NCBI GenBank assembly: GCA_002401485.1
Contig: NVTF01000008.1
Coordinates: 1 to 42,619 of the forward strand
DNA: 42,619 bases
Direction: 5' to 3'
Source: Elusimicrobiota bacterium
Lineage (GTDB): Bacteria; Elusimicrobiota; Elusimicrobia; UBA1565
The translations under genes and the position numbers were made by a program. Shown piece by piece: positions 8,490 through 17,078 of the stretch (position 1 is its first letter; each line of letters starts with the position of its first letter). The notes under the pieces are model-generated. The model ran no database searches. It saw only the letters and a list, made by a program, of their open reading frames with translations, and was not told the origin of the DNA.

Positions 8490-9436
8490 GGATTGATTCT
8501 AGACTTCCGTCTCGCTGAGGGCAAGGGTTTCCCATCGTCCTTAAATCGAACCATGTTCTCCGCCTCGCGCGCGGCGTCGATGCGAACTTTCAGCCACGCG
8601 TGCATCGCGTCGTTGGGCATGAGAGTCTTTCCTTTCCAGCGGAAGAACATATTGTCCAAACGCTTCCGCCATGCACGGACACTGCCGTCATCCAGGAGTA
8701 GATACGGAACAACGATGACGCGGTTTCTCTTGCTGGCTTCGCGGATCGCCTTTCTCAGGATTTGGATGCTTTCCTCATGCTGCCGCGGTTTCTTTTCCGC
8801 ATTGGGACGAACCAGAAATCCTCGCGCTGAAGAAAATCCTCCCCGGATTGCGACGTTGCCGGCGAGGGAATTGAGACGGGCCGCAAGCAAGGAGTTTTCC
8901 TGCTCGTCTGCGACGCCGGATCCGATCAAAATAACCATCTCTTTCTTCGGAGTTCGACTCATGTCCTGCGCCCGCTCGAGAAGGGTTCGTCCGACCGCCT
9001 CGTGCCCATCGAGACCGTTTGTTATGACGATCGGAATTTTCGATTTTACGCGTTTGACGACGCGTGATCCCATGCCCCATTTTTCCAGGAAGGCCTTCGA
9101 GGGATAGAGATTGGCGCCGAAGAGGTACTGCAGTTGTATAAATTCCGGAGTTGTGGATTCGAGAAACACCGGGATAACTACGATGCGTTCAACTTTATCC
9201 GCTTCAAGGCGGGTAACGGCACGCTGCAGTCCTCTCGTGCCGAGTGCCCCGGTGAAGGTCTGCAGTGGTATTTCTTTGCCCAACGATTTCCGGGCGTTCT
9301 TAACGAAGTGATTCCAATCGCCGCCTCCTAATTCGCTGACGAGGAGGACTCCGACCGGCTTGGATTGCCAGGGAGAGGCCAGCAGTACGCAAGGGAAAAG
9401 CAGGCAGGCCGCGCTTCCTAATAGGAGCCGCTTCAT
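8486..9436 (-). CDS. Secreted CbiX/SirB-like (chelatase-fold) protein
   Basis: A 316-residue protein with signal peptide MKRLLLGSAACLLFPCVLLAS. It has two CbiX-type half-domains: VGVLLVSELGGG with VVIPVFLESTTPEF (N-half), and MVILIGSGVADEQEN with VIVVPYLLLDDGS (C-half). In sirohydrochlorin/cobalt chelatases the first motif reads VGHGS and a second His follows the VPLF strand. Here those histidines are replaced in both halves, so classical metal insertion is doubtful. It is the first gene of the operon running down to position 1339. A TAGAAT hexamer lies 6 nt before the ATG. The fold assignment is reasonably supported; the role is unknown. Confidence 0.65.
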   Translation of the reverse strand: MKRLLLGSAACLLFPCVLLASPWQSKPVGVLLVSELGGGDWNHFVKNARKSLGKEIPLQTFTGALGTRGLQRAVTRLEADKVERIVVIPVFLESTTPEFIQLQYLFGANLYPSKAFLEKWGMGSRVVKRVKSKIPIVITNGLDGHEAVGRTLLERAQDMSRTPKKEMVILIGSGVADEQENSLLAARLNSLAGNVAIRGGFSSARGFLVRPNAEKKPRQHEESIQILRKAIREASKRNRVIVVPYLLLDDGSVRAWRKRLDNMFFRWKGKTLMPNDAMHAWLKVRIDAAREAENMVRFKDDGKPLPSARRKSRINP

Positions 9437-9442
9437 GCCCTC

Positions 9443-9448
9443 ATTCTA
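9443..9448 (-). promoter_or_regulatory. Candidate -10 (leaderless) of the CbiX-like operon
   Basis: TAGAAT on the minus strand, 6 nt before the ATG at 9436. Transcription would be expected to start at or next to the start codon. No clear -35. Confidence 0.5.
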
Positions 9449-9518
9449 ACAAATGAATTTTCCCAGGGTATTGCGAGATTTCCGCTTATATTTATGTCGT
9501 TTTTCCCGGATTTTTGGG

Positions 9519-9689
9519 TCAGCCCCCGACCCGGATGGCCGCATCGGAAATCATTTTCATTATTTGGTCAAGAATCCCAGCAATTTTAGGTCTGAACATC
9601 CTTCCAATCACGAGAACCACGCCGACAACGACCGACAGCATCATAAGGTATTCGACGGTGTTTTGTCCCTTTTGGTTTAACGTTCCCAT
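9519..9689 (-). CDS. Small pilin-like protein with type III (class III) signal peptide
   Basis: A 56-residue protein beginning MGTLNQKGQNTVEY followed by a hydrophobic helix (LMMLSVVVGVVLVIG) and a short amphipathic tail. The KGQ.(S/T).EY pattern before the helix is the type III signal peptide seen in archaeal class III pilins and in Flp-like bacterial pilins; a prepilin peptidase would cut near KG/Q. I chose the ATG at 9689 because GGGAGG lies 5 nt upstream; a longer frame reaches 9719. No peptidase or assembly ATPase gene is nearby, so the assembly machinery must be elsewhere. It lies downstream of the sigma-factor gene. Confidence 0.75.
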   Translation of the reverse strand: MGTLNQKGQNTVEYLMMLSVVVGVVLVIGRMFRPKIAGILDQIMKMISDAAIRVGG

Positions 9690-9700
9690 AACGACCTCCC

Positions 9701-9714
9701 GGACCTGCCGGTCC
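9701..9714 (-). promoter_or_regulatory. Small hairpin next to the pilin ribosome binding site
   Basis: GGACC-(4 nt)-GGTCC inverted repeat ending immediately upstream of the GGGAGG Shine-Dalgarno of the pilin gene. It could modulate translation or be fortuitous. Confidence 0.25.
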
Positions 9715-9740
9715 TTCACTTACTTAGACGGCAGTCGGTA

Positions 9741-10346
9741 TTATTTGTTCGTGGTGATGATCGCGAGAACGCGGCGAACACTATCCGTTAGGTGAGGCCG
9801 AAACGCGGCGAGGGCCGCGAGCGACAATAAGAGGCAGAGTAGTAGGAAGGGTTCCAGTGCGAGGCGAAGCGCGCGTCGTGCGCGACTCAGCCGCGACTTC
9901 ACCGTTCCGATAGGAACGTGCAGCGAGTCTGAAAGTTCAAGGTAGCTTTGGCCGTCCAGTTCACGCAGAATCAGCACGCCTTGTTCATCCGGCTCAAGAG
10001 AGGCGAGCGCGGACTCAAAACGTTTTCGGTGTTCGGCGGATTCCAAGATGTCCTCGGGCAGTGCATCCTTTCCGGGCAACTCGCTGCAATCCAGGGGCAG
10101 GAGGCATGAACGGAACTGCGAAGGGCGTGATGTCTTTTTATCTTTCCACGTATTCACAACGATTCTGTACACCCAGGAACGCATCGAACTTTCTCCGCGA
10201 AATCGTGGAAGGGCTTTGAGCGCCTTGAGCATCGTGTCCTGCGTCAGGTCCCACGCTTCAGATTCGTTGCCGGTCAGGCGGAGTGCCAGACAAAATGCAG
10301 GATCCATCGTTGTGTTGATCAGATGATGGCTCCGGGCATGGTTCAT
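9741..10346 (-). CDS. ECF-type RNA polymerase sigma factor with C-terminal membrane segment
   Basis: 201 residues. Sigma region 2 is near residues 15-60 (AWDLTQDTMLKALKALPRF, SMRSWVYRIVVNTWKD) and region 4 near 110-160 (LEPDEQGVLILRELDGQSYLEL, PIGTVKSRLSRARRAL). Unlike ordinary ECF factors the chain continues into a hydrophobic helix (LLLCLLLSLAALAAF) and about 25 further residues. No anti-sigma gene follows, so the membrane tail might tether or regulate the factor itself; this is inference. It starts with an ATGA overlap on the CPBP protease gene. Family certain, targets unknown. Confidence 0.88.
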   Translation of the reverse strand: MNHARSHHLINTTMDPAFCLALRLTGNESEAWDLTQDTMLKALKALPRFRGESSMRSWVYRIVVNTWKDKKTSRPSQFRSCLLPLDCSELPGKDALPEDILESAEHRKRFESALASLEPDEQGVLILRELDGQSYLELSDSLHVPIGTVKSRLSRARRALRLALEPFLLLCLLLSLAALAAFRPHLTDSVRRVLAIITTNK

Positions 10347-11122
10347 GACCTAACCTCAACGGGGACGGGGGGAGTGGCGGGGATTTCAATTTGCGACAGG
10401 AGGCGAACCATCGACCAGCAGAGCAGTCCGAGGGCTGCGATTCCGTAGAGCGGTGATACGCCGAGCGTTAGCGCACCCGTGACAAGCATGAGGGCCATGG
10501 AAAGTGCGGAGCGGACCGTAAGTTCCGGAGACGGTGCGAGGTCCGGTGTGTCGGCTTGTGATTCGCGCAGGGCGGTGTAACCGAGCATCGCCCCAATCGC
10601 AAGTACGGCAAGCATGCCGTCATAACCGAAGAATTGATCCGCGACGATGAGTGATGCCCAAAAGAAATTTCCAAGCGCGTGCATTGCAACCGCCGCGCGC
10701 AGGCCTCCGAGGCGGTACATGCATGCGAGTGCGAGTGCTCCGGACATGCGAATCCAGATGAAGGTGGGATTTACTGTCTCATGCAGGCACACAAAAAGCA
10801 AGGATACGGGGAGTGCCGCGGTCCAAAAGGCGGTGTGATCTTTAATGCCGATGCGTCGAAGCAGAGCCCACGCACTGCCTAGAAACGCGCCTCGAAAAAT
10901 CGCTTCTTCGGCGATCGGGGCCAGAAGTCCGCCGCGTATCAAAAAACAAAACGCGGCGTAGGCGTTTGCCTCAGGTGCCAGCCCCCATGCATCGTAGTTG
11001 GAGGCCCCTTCCAGGGATGCTGTCGGCGACAGAACGATGACTATTATTTTCGCCGCGACAACTATCGCCGTCGCACGCGTCGCGACTCCGAGCCACCGGG
11101 GGCAGCCTAGTCTTGTAAACAT
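10343..11122 (-). CDS. CPBP family intramembrane metalloprotease
   Basis: A 259-residue polytopic membrane protein with the CPBP (CAAX protease/Abi, PF02517) motifs in order: EEAIFR (E72, E73, R77), LLFVCLHE (H114) and MHALGNF (H148). These residues form the intramembrane metal site of the Rce1-like proteases. Several hydrophobic helices flank them. It is encoded directly before the ECF sigma factor with an overlapping start; intramembrane proteases can act on membrane-bound sigma or anti-sigma factors, which makes the sigma factor with its membrane tail a possible partner, but this is speculation from gene order only. Confidence 0.85.
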   Translation of the reverse strand: MFTRLGCPRWLGVATRATAIVVAAKIIVIVLSPTASLEGASNYDAWGLAPEANAYAAFCFLIRGGLLAPIAEEAIFRGAFLGSAWALLRRIGIKDHTAFWTAALPVSLLFVCLHETVNPTFIWIRMSGALALACMYRLGGLRAAVAMHALGNFFWASLIVADQFFGYDGMLAVLAIGAMLGYTALRESQADTPDLAPSPELTVRSALSMALMLVTGALTLGVSPLYGIAALGLLCWSMVRLLSQIEIPATPPVPVEVRS

Positions 11123-11128
11123 GTTCTT

Positions 11129-11134
11129 AGATTA
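11129..11134 (-). promoter_or_regulatory. Candidate -10 (leaderless) of the CPBP/sigma operon
   Basis: TAATCT on the minus strand, 6 nt before the ATG at 11122. No convincing -35. Confidence 0.4.
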
Positions 11135-11199
11135 GACGGAAAGGGTTGAAAATTTGTTCCCGGAGGGTAACTTGCGGGTAAAGAATAAGGCGATACGGA

Positions 11200-13536
11200 T
11201 CAGCGATAACTGTTTTTAGGGGCAGGCTTTTCCGATGAAAACATTCGCTTTAGCCAGCCCCATGGGCCGCGGGAATGCAGGGGGCACGGCGTTGTCGGTT
11301 CGGTTCCGGCGGCGAAGATTTCCGTTCGCCGCTCGCGGCAACCGGCGCTGGCGATTCCGCCTGAGTTTGGATCGATGGTTGCTGTGCGCACACTTTCGGG
11401 TTTTGGCCAGACGTCTCCTTGTGATGCAGGCCCGCCTGTTGTTTTGACGAATTTCGCCCAAATCGGCAATGCGGCGGAAGCGCCCGTGATGCCGAGGGCG
11501 GTGGGAATATCCGAGCCGCTCCAGACCCCGGCGACGATGCGGGGGGTATACCCGATAAACCAGGCGTCTTTTCCATCGTTGCTCGTGCCGGTTTTTCCTG
11601 CCGCGTTTTGGGCGAGGCCCCAGCGCGCAAGGCTGCGTGCCGTTCCCGTTCGAACGACTTCACGCAGGAGGTCGGTCATGAGGTAGACCTCGGCGGGATT
11701 TAAAACGACCCGCGGCTGCCTGTGATGGAATTCGAGAACCGAGCCCCTAGTATCGAGCGCGGCTTCGACCCCAAAGGGTTCCACGCGATAGCCGCCGTTG
11801 GCGAAGGGTGCGTAGGCGCCCGTTATTTCGAGCAAGGAAACTTCCGAAGCGCCGAGGGCAAGTCCAAGTGTCGGGCGCAGCGGGCTGCGGATCCCTAGTT
11901 CTCGGGCGTACTCAATAATCGCCTTCGGTCCGATTTCCGCGGCGAGGTTGACAGTCGCCGCGTTGAGCGACCGGGCAAGGGCTTCCCGTAAAGGCACGGG
12001 TCCTTGGTAGCTGCGGCTGTAATTGCGGGGCACCCATGTGCCGCCAGCAATGCGGTAAGCCCGTGTCGTGTCGGAAAGAAGAGTGGCGGGCGTCATCGCG
12101 GCGCGGTTGGGACCGCTGCGCAGGGCCGCGCCGTAAACGAAGGGTTTAAATGCCGAGCCGGGTTGCCGTCGCGCTTGTGTGGCGCGATCGAAGGCGCTTT
12201 CCGCGAATTTACGACCACCCACAAGCGCTCGAATAGCACCCGTTCGTGGATCTAAAGCGATGAGGGCCGCTTCATGTTTAGCGCCGGCGACCGCCTTGGA
12301 GGCTTGTTCCTGGAGCCAGGGATCGAGGGTGGTGTGCACGGTCATGCCGCGGGTCATCCACGCCTCGTCGCTGTAACGAGAGGCCAAGGCGCGTTGAATG
12401 TAAGCGAGAAAGTGATCCGCGTCTCGCGGCGTTATATGGGCGGAACGGGTCACGCCCAGCGGGGCCTCGCGCGCAAGTCGTGTTTGTGTCGGGGATAAAA
12501 ATCCTTCCCGATGCATTGCGGTGATTACCTCGCTTCGGCGTTTGTGTGCGCGTTTAGGATGGCGGAACGGGTTGTAGCCTGAGGGGGAGCGAAGCAGCCC
12601 CGCCAACAGTGCGCATTGGGGAACCGACAATTCGTGCGGGGTGAGGGCGAAAAAATGACGCGCCGCTTCGTGTAATCCGACGATGCTTACCGGTCCCTTC
12701 TGGCCGAAATAAACGCTGTCAAGATAAAGGCGCAGAATTTCCGATTTCGAATACCGCGCTTCCAGGTAGACGGCGATGAAGGCCTCTTTGATTTTACGTG
12801 AGAAAGACCGCTCGGGAGTGAGAAAGAGGTTTTTTGCCAATTGCTGCGTCAGGGTGCTTCCGCCTTCGGTGATGCGGTGGGATCGCAGGTTTCGCCAGGC
12901 TGCGCGTGCGATACCGCGAGGATCGATGCCCGAATGCGAAAAGAAGCGGCGGTCTTCAATCGCAATTAAAGCCTGGGTCATCGTGGCAGGAATATCGCCT
13001 GCGGCCAGCGGGGTGCGCCGTACTCGATTGCTTCCGGAGAGTTCGTAGAGAAGCTCGGGCTCAAGCACTGCTTCGATGAGAGGGATGTTTTCGTCGGCGA
13101 GCCGGAGTGATTGAACACGGCCGTGATGGATTTCGATTGCGGCGGCATTGGGTGTTGAGCGGACGAAGGGATGATCAAAATCGCGTAAATTTACGATGAA
13201 TGCATCGGATGTTCGACGGTATTCGCCCTCGTTCGGGGGGGCTTCGACGCGTTTGTAATTTAAACGTTTAAGCCTATGTTTTAATTCCTTTGCCGAGATG
13301 GGTGTCCCGGGCCTCAGGCGCACGGGCGAAGAAAGAACGCGGGTTGTGTAATGAGGCCGGGACGCGCCGTCCAATAACGGCGCAATACGCTTCTCGGCAT
13401 AAATCGCAAGCGACAACGCGCCTGCTGCGAAAAAGCCCAGGCCGCTTGCGAAAGCCCAAAGCCATCGCGGTGCCGGACGTTTTTTGATCGAACGTCGGGG
13501 CGACGATTTGGATCGCCGCGGTTTACGACGGGCCAT
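11200..13536 (-). CDS. mrcB: Penicillin-binding protein 1B-type transglycosylase/transpeptidase
   Basis: A 778-residue bifunctional class A PBP that polymerises and cross-links peptidoglycan at the inner membrane. Order: basic cytoplasmic tail, one membrane helix (about residues 24-46), a UB2H-like region (YTTRVLSSPVRLRPG, residues 63-77), the GT51 transglycosylase (EDRRFF with catalytic E194; EGGSTLTQQLAKN), then the transpeptidase with SAFK (S461), SLN (523-525) and KTG (648-650). The C-terminus is short after the transpeptidase. The UB2H region places it with PBP1b rather than PBP1a. It follows the FG-GAP gene by 6 bp and is probably co-transcribed with it. Confidence 0.93.
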   Translation of the reverse strand: MARRKPRRSKSSPRRSIKKRPAPRWLWAFASGLGFFAAGALSLAIYAEKRIAPLLDGASRPHYTTRVLSSPVRLRPGTPISAKELKHRLKRLNYKRVEAPPNEGEYRRTSDAFIVNLRDFDHPFVRSTPNAAAIEIHHGRVQSLRLADENIPLIEAVLEPELLYELSGSNRVRRTPLAAGDIPATMTQALIAIEDRRFFSHSGIDPRGIARAAWRNLRSHRITEGGSTLTQQLAKNLFLTPERSFSRKIKEAFIAVYLEARYSKSEILRLYLDSVYFGQKGPVSIVGLHEAARHFFALTPHELSVPQCALLAGLLRSPSGYNPFRHPKRAHKRRSEVITAMHREGFLSPTQTRLAREAPLGVTRSAHITPRDADHFLAYIQRALASRYSDEAWMTRGMTVHTTLDPWLQEQASKAVAGAKHEAALIALDPRTGAIRALVGGRKFAESAFDRATQARRQPGSAFKPFVYGAALRSGPNRAAMTPATLLSDTTRAYRIAGGTWVPRNYSRSYQGPVPLREALARSLNAATVNLAAEIGPKAIIEYARELGIRSPLRPTLGLALGASEVSLLEITGAYAPFANGGYRVEPFGVEAALDTRGSVLEFHHRQPRVVLNPAEVYLMTDLLREVVRTGTARSLARWGLAQNAAGKTGTSNDGKDAWFIGYTPRIVAGVWSGSDIPTALGITGASAALPIWAKFVKTTGGPASQGDVWPKPESVRTATIDPNSGGIASAGCRERRTEIFAAGTEPTTPCPLHSRGPWGWLKRMFSSEKPAPKNSYR

Positions 13537-13542
13537 GCCGAT

Positions 13543-14847
13543 TTATTTCTGGTAGGTCCAGACGGAGCTGCGACCGCTCGCGCCCACGACTGCGACCAAT
13601 AGAGAATCCGAACGTTCGGCCACATCGGCGGCGTATCCGGTGAGTTCTCCCTTCCACACCGGTTCGAGTGCGAGGCCGTTCCATTTCTGGTAATGGAGTT
13701 CGGAGCGGTTGAATTGGCCGAACTTCGCGGCCAACTGGAAGAAGCGGGCCTTGTTGCTGAGGCTGTAAATGCCTCGAAATCCTGCCTCGCCGGTGTCGAT
13801 AATGAGGCGGGGATGAAATTTTAATTCGCGATCGCGGATCGCGATGCGTTCGGCGGTCTGCCCGAATTTCCCCGGCGTGGACCAAGAGCCTTTCTTGAAG
13901 AAAATACGGACGCGATTGGTTCTGCTGTAGGTCAGAAGGATAGGTGTATCGTCTTGGAGGGCGAAACCGAAACCATAAAGCCAGTCGAGACGCTTGTGTT
14001 TGATGCGGTTGCCGGTCTTCCCGTATTTTCCTTTTTCATAACCCAAGCGGTGGATTGAGCTCCCCATAAATTCACCATCGATATCGACTTTCTGCATGCC
14101 AAGCACCGGCAGGCCGGAGCCGTCGTGGAAGGAGTGGACCATGAAGGGAAGGGATTTGCGTTTCGTTATTTCCCCTGCCTTGCAATCAAGAACCAGGGTT
14201 TCGATTCGTTTGAAGAATTTATTTTCGGCGACAGCGAAGATCTCGGCGCTGCCATCGCCGTCAACGTCCTCACTTTCAACGGCCATGAAGTGGGAGGCGG
14301 TTGATTTATGTTCATAGCGGCAAATGCGTTTCCAGTTGGAATCGTAAACGTCAATGATGCGCGAACCCGCAAGCACAACTTCGGGAGCGCCGTCGCCATC
14401 AGTGTCTCCTACTGAAATTCCAATTGCCTCAATGCCAAGCATGGGACTGCGGGCAATTGAATTGCGAAGGCCGTCGGCTGCGGGTTCCGGCGCGGATGCC
14501 GGGGCTGGACCCGCCGTTGAGCGTAATTTGATCTTATCGCCGACTTTTAGCGCGTGACTGCCGGATTGAACCCATTCGACTGTCGAATATTTTTCTTCCA
14601 CAGTGACGATGCGAACCGCCCCGACGGATTTTACGTCCGCCCCGAGGGATTCTCCTGTGACGGGGTGTGTGAGCTCGCCTGAAACTACCGCGAGATCGTA
14701 GTGATCACCGGTCTTCAGTTCCGATTTCGCTCCTAGGTCCAAATAAACGGTGGATCCGTCGGTTTTGACCGCGTATCCCGCCAGTGTGGAGGCCTGTATT
14801 GGGGATACCACGAGAAGAATGGTGAATAAAATTGAAATCATTCGCAT
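13543..14847 (-). CDS. Secreted FG-GAP/VCBS-repeat protein with FlgT_C-like N-terminal region
   Basis: A 434-residue exported protein with signal peptide MRMISILFTILLVVSPIQAS. Residues ~22-110 resemble the beta-rich FlgT C-terminal type domain (LGAKSELKTGDHYDLA, HALKVGDKIKLR). The rest is a beta-propeller-like region with Ca-binding type repeats (GDTDGDGAPEVVLAG, DVDGDGSAEIFAV). Such proteins occur in cell envelopes or on surfaces; no enzymatic motif is seen. A TAGACT hexamer lies 6 nt upstream of the ATG. It precedes the PBP1b gene with only 6 bp between them. Exact function unknown. Confidence 0.75.
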   Translation of the reverse strand: MRMISILFTILLVVSPIQASTLAGYAVKTDGSTVYLDLGAKSELKTGDHYDLAVVSGELTHPVTGESLGADVKSVGAVRIVTVEEKYSTVEWVQSGSHALKVGDKIKLRSTAGPAPASAPEPAADGLRNSIARSPMLGIEAIGISVGDTDGDGAPEVVLAGSRIIDVYDSNWKRICRYEHKSTASHFMAVESEDVDGDGSAEIFAVAENKFFKRIETLVLDCKAGEITKRKSLPFMVHSFHDGSGLPVLGMQKVDIDGEFMGSSIHRLGYEKGKYGKTGNRIKHKRLDWLYGFGFALQDDTPILLTYSRTNRVRIFFKKGSWSTPGKFGQTAERIAIRDRELKFHPRLIIDTGEAGFRGIYSLSNKARFFQLAAKFGQFNRSELHYQKWNGLALEPVWKGELTGYAADVAERSDSLLVAVVGASGRSSVWTYQK

Positions 14848-14853
14848 CGCTGA

Positions 14854-14866
14854 AGTCTACTACAAT
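14854..14866. promoter_or_regulatory. Divergent pair of candidate -10 elements
   Basis: The 27 bp between the two divergent start codons hold TAGACT (minus, 14854-14859, 6 nt before the ATG at 14847) and TACAAT (plus, 14861-14866, 8 nt before the ATG at 14875). There is no room for ordinary leaders, so both transcripts are probably leaderless or nearly so. Confidence 0.5.
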
Positions 14867-14874
14867 AGAAATGC

Positions 14875-16161
14875 ATGTACGAGGCGGTTGGAAGTTACGA
14901 AGATATGCTCGCGTTGATCGCGCGGGAAGAGTATCCGTCCCGAGCGGGAGAGATCCCGGTGAAATCGACGCTGGCGCGATTTTTCATCGAACCCGTTTTT
15001 CAGGTCCTTGGGATTTTGCTCGGTGTATTTTTTCGCGTGCTCCCCGCATCGGTTTCGTATAAACTTGAGACCCTCCTGTACGACAGTCTTGTTGGCGAGA
15101 ACCCGGTCTATCCCTTCAAAGACAGCCGCGGGACCCTTGCACAAGCCCGTGCGCTCAGAGACGCGGTGCAGCGCGCGACGGGAAAAACGCCCGCCATTTT
15201 AAGCCTACTCGCTCATGCTCCGGTTAAGAAAGATCTTCTCTACTTGATGATCGAACTCTTCCGGCATTCCTATTGGGGCATGCGCGAGATGCGTGGAGCG
15301 GACTGCCGGCCTAAACTGATTAATGCGATGGACGCCTTCGCTCTCGACATGCTGCCGGTACATGAAGAGGGTTTCTATTCCGGCATGATGAGCACCTATC
15401 ACCTTGGTTTTGACCGGATGCCGAGTCTTCGCTCCGGCATCGGGGGCTTTTTGCTCCGCCACGCGCGTTGGCCCCGTATGGCGGGACGCATCAGCCGCGC
15501 TTTGGGTGATGGGGGGGATGTGATCATGGTGCTTGCCGGGGGCATCGAAACGACGGCGCGTTTGAATTATGCCTTGCGCGAACGGGTCGGTGAATGGTGC
15601 CGTCAGAGTCCGCGTGCGTCCGATCCTGGTTATGTGATTGACAATGCCGGGTCGGCATTGTCAAAGTGGATTTCTCGTTTGACTGCGGATAATGTGATAG
15701 GGCAGAAGTTTGTTAAGAATCGCTGGCGGACGATTGAGATGAGTTTGCTTTACAGCGCCTTGGCGGATGGAGGCTTTAAAGAGGCGAAAATGGGGCGGTT
15801 GATGCCTGCGACACGGGATGCGTTTAACGCCTTGGGTGCTGCTCTTGGTTATGACTCCAACGCAATCGCGTCGGCGCTGCGCGATCTAGAGGCCGAATTT
15901 TCCCGCGAGACGTCGTACCGCTCACGGTTTTTTAGATTCCTGGCGAACTCAGTGGTTCGCTCCGGGAGGCCGATTATTTTAATGCCGCTGACCTTGGGAG
16001 AACCGGGTCGTGTTGAGCTGCGGTGGGGCGATCCTGTCGCATTGGAAGCGGTTTCCGGAAGTGTTGTCGCCCCGATCGTGACGGTTCGGCGGTGGGATGG
16101 AGTGACTGAGTGCGGGATTGATGAATTTGCCCGCGGGTTTGTTGCGGACGGGTATCGTTAA
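14875..16161 (+). CDS. Conserved-looking protein of unknown function
   Basis: 428 residues. I do not recognise a family. It has one hydrophobic stretch near residues 35-55 (FFIEPVFQVLGILLGVFFRVL) that could be a membrane or re-entrant helix, then a mostly helical chain with many Arg and aromatic residues (LIELFRHSYWGMREMRG, MMSTYHLGFDRMPSLRSGIGG). The end (RPIILMPLTLGEPGRVELRWG) is strand-like. No signal peptide or known catalytic motif is evident. It is the first gene of a plus-strand run that includes an arginine-deiminase-fold enzyme. The start at 14875 is favoured by the TACAAT just upstream; a later ATG at 14905 is possible. Confidence 0.7.
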   Translation: MYEAVGSYEDMLALIAREEYPSRAGEIPVKSTLARFFIEPVFQVLGILLGVFFRVLPASVSYKLETLLYDSLVGENPVYPFKDSRGTLAQARALRDAVQRATGKTPAILSLLAHAPVKKDLLYLMIELFRHSYWGMREMRGADCRPKLINAMDAFALDMLPVHEEGFYSGMMSTYHLGFDRMPSLRSGIGGFLLRHARWPRMAGRISRALGDGGDVIMVLAGGIETTARLNYALRERVGEWCRQSPRASDPGYVIDNAGSALSKWISRLTADNVIGQKFVKNRWRTIEMSLLYSALADGGFKEAKMGRLMPATRDAFNALGAALGYDSNAIASALRDLEAEFSRETSYRSRFFRFLANSVVRSGRPIILMPLTLGEPGRVELRWGDPVALEAVSGSVVAPIVTVRRWDGVTECGIDEFARGFVADGYR

Positions 16162-16171
16162 CGCAATGTTG

Positions 16172-16177
16172 TAAACT
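16172..16177 (+). promoter_or_regulatory. Candidate -10 of the arginine-deiminase-fold gene
   Basis: TAAACT, 10 nt before the ATG at 16188, giving a very short or no leader. No clear -35. Confidence 0.35.
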
Positions 16178-16187
16178 GAACACGCTT

Positions 16188-17078
16188 ATGAAGCTCCGCT
16201 TGTACACCCGAGCCGTGGATTTGAAGGGATTTTCAGTCAAAAACTGCCCTTCCATGCCGACCCCTTCCAGTATCCTGATGTGTGAACCTAGGTATTATAA
16301 CGTCTCCGAAGCTCACAATCCCTATATGGGCGGGCAGAAGATTAATGGCGCGCTTGCTCTGGAGCAATGGAACGACGTCAAAAAAGCCTTTGAAGATTTG
16401 GGCCGTTCGGTAGAAACGATTGATCCCGTTGAAGGACTCGAGGATATGGTTTTTACCGCAAATCAAAGCCTGACGGGACTGACACCTCGCATGGAACGTT
16501 TGTGTTTTCTCGCTCAAATGCGTCATCCGGGAAGACGCGGCGAAGTCCCCCATTTTGAAACGTGGTTCAAAGAGAAGGGCTACAAGATCTCCAAGCTGAA
16601 AGACCCTGCTTTTTCGTTTGAAGGCATGGGTGACGCGATTTGGCATCCGGGAAAGCGTCTCCTGTGGGGCGGTCACGGCTTTCGAACCGATCCTGAGGTA
16701 TACGAGCCGATTTCAAAAGCGTTTGAGACCCCGGTTGTTCTGCTGAAACTCGTCAATGAGCGTTTTTACCATCTGGATACTTGTTTTTGTCCGTTAACCC
16801 AGGAAGCGGTTATGATTTATCCGCCGGCTTTTGACCCGGACAGTCTGGAATTGATTTTAAGACTGTTTCCGATTGTGCTTGCCGCTGATGAGCGCGAGGC
16901 GTCGTCGCGATTTCCCTGCAACGCCGCTGTTGTCGATTCGACCGCCATTATGCAGTCGGGCTCCTCGACTGCCGTTCGCCACATGAAGGCGATTGGCGTC
17001 GTCGCGCGCGAGGTCGAGACCAGCGAGTTTCTCAAGTCAGGCGGTTCCGTATTCTGCCTGAAGATGCATCTCTATTGA
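16188..17078 (+). CDS. Arginine deiminase/dimethylargininase-fold (amidinotransferase superfamily) enzyme
   Basis: A 296-residue protein of the guanidino-modifying superfamily. The N-terminal signature MCEPRYYNVSEAHNPYM, GLEDMVFTANQ, the FEGMGD acidic motif, a His in FYHLDTCF, and the C-terminal nucleophile Cys in GGSVFCLKM (C290) are all in the expected order. Members hydrolyse or transfer the guanidino group of arginine, methylarginines or related compounds; the exact substrate is not readable from sequence. The conserved core begins near residue 29, so a start downstream of the chosen ATG (for example at 16254) is possible. The next gene starts at a TTGA overlap with its stop. Confidence 0.85.
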   Translation: MKLRLYTRAVDLKGFSVKNCPSMPTPSSILMCEPRYYNVSEAHNPYMGGQKINGALALEQWNDVKKAFEDLGRSVETIDPVEGLEDMVFTANQSLTGLTPRMERLCFLAQMRHPGRRGEVPHFETWFKEKGYKISKLKDPAFSFEGMGDAIWHPGKRLLWGGHGFRTDPEVYEPISKAFETPVVLLKLVNERFYHLDTCFCPLTQEAVMIYPPAFDPDSLELILRLFPIVLAADEREASSRFPCNAAVVDSTAIMQSGSSTAVRHMKAIGVVAREVETSEFLKSGGSVFCLKMHLY

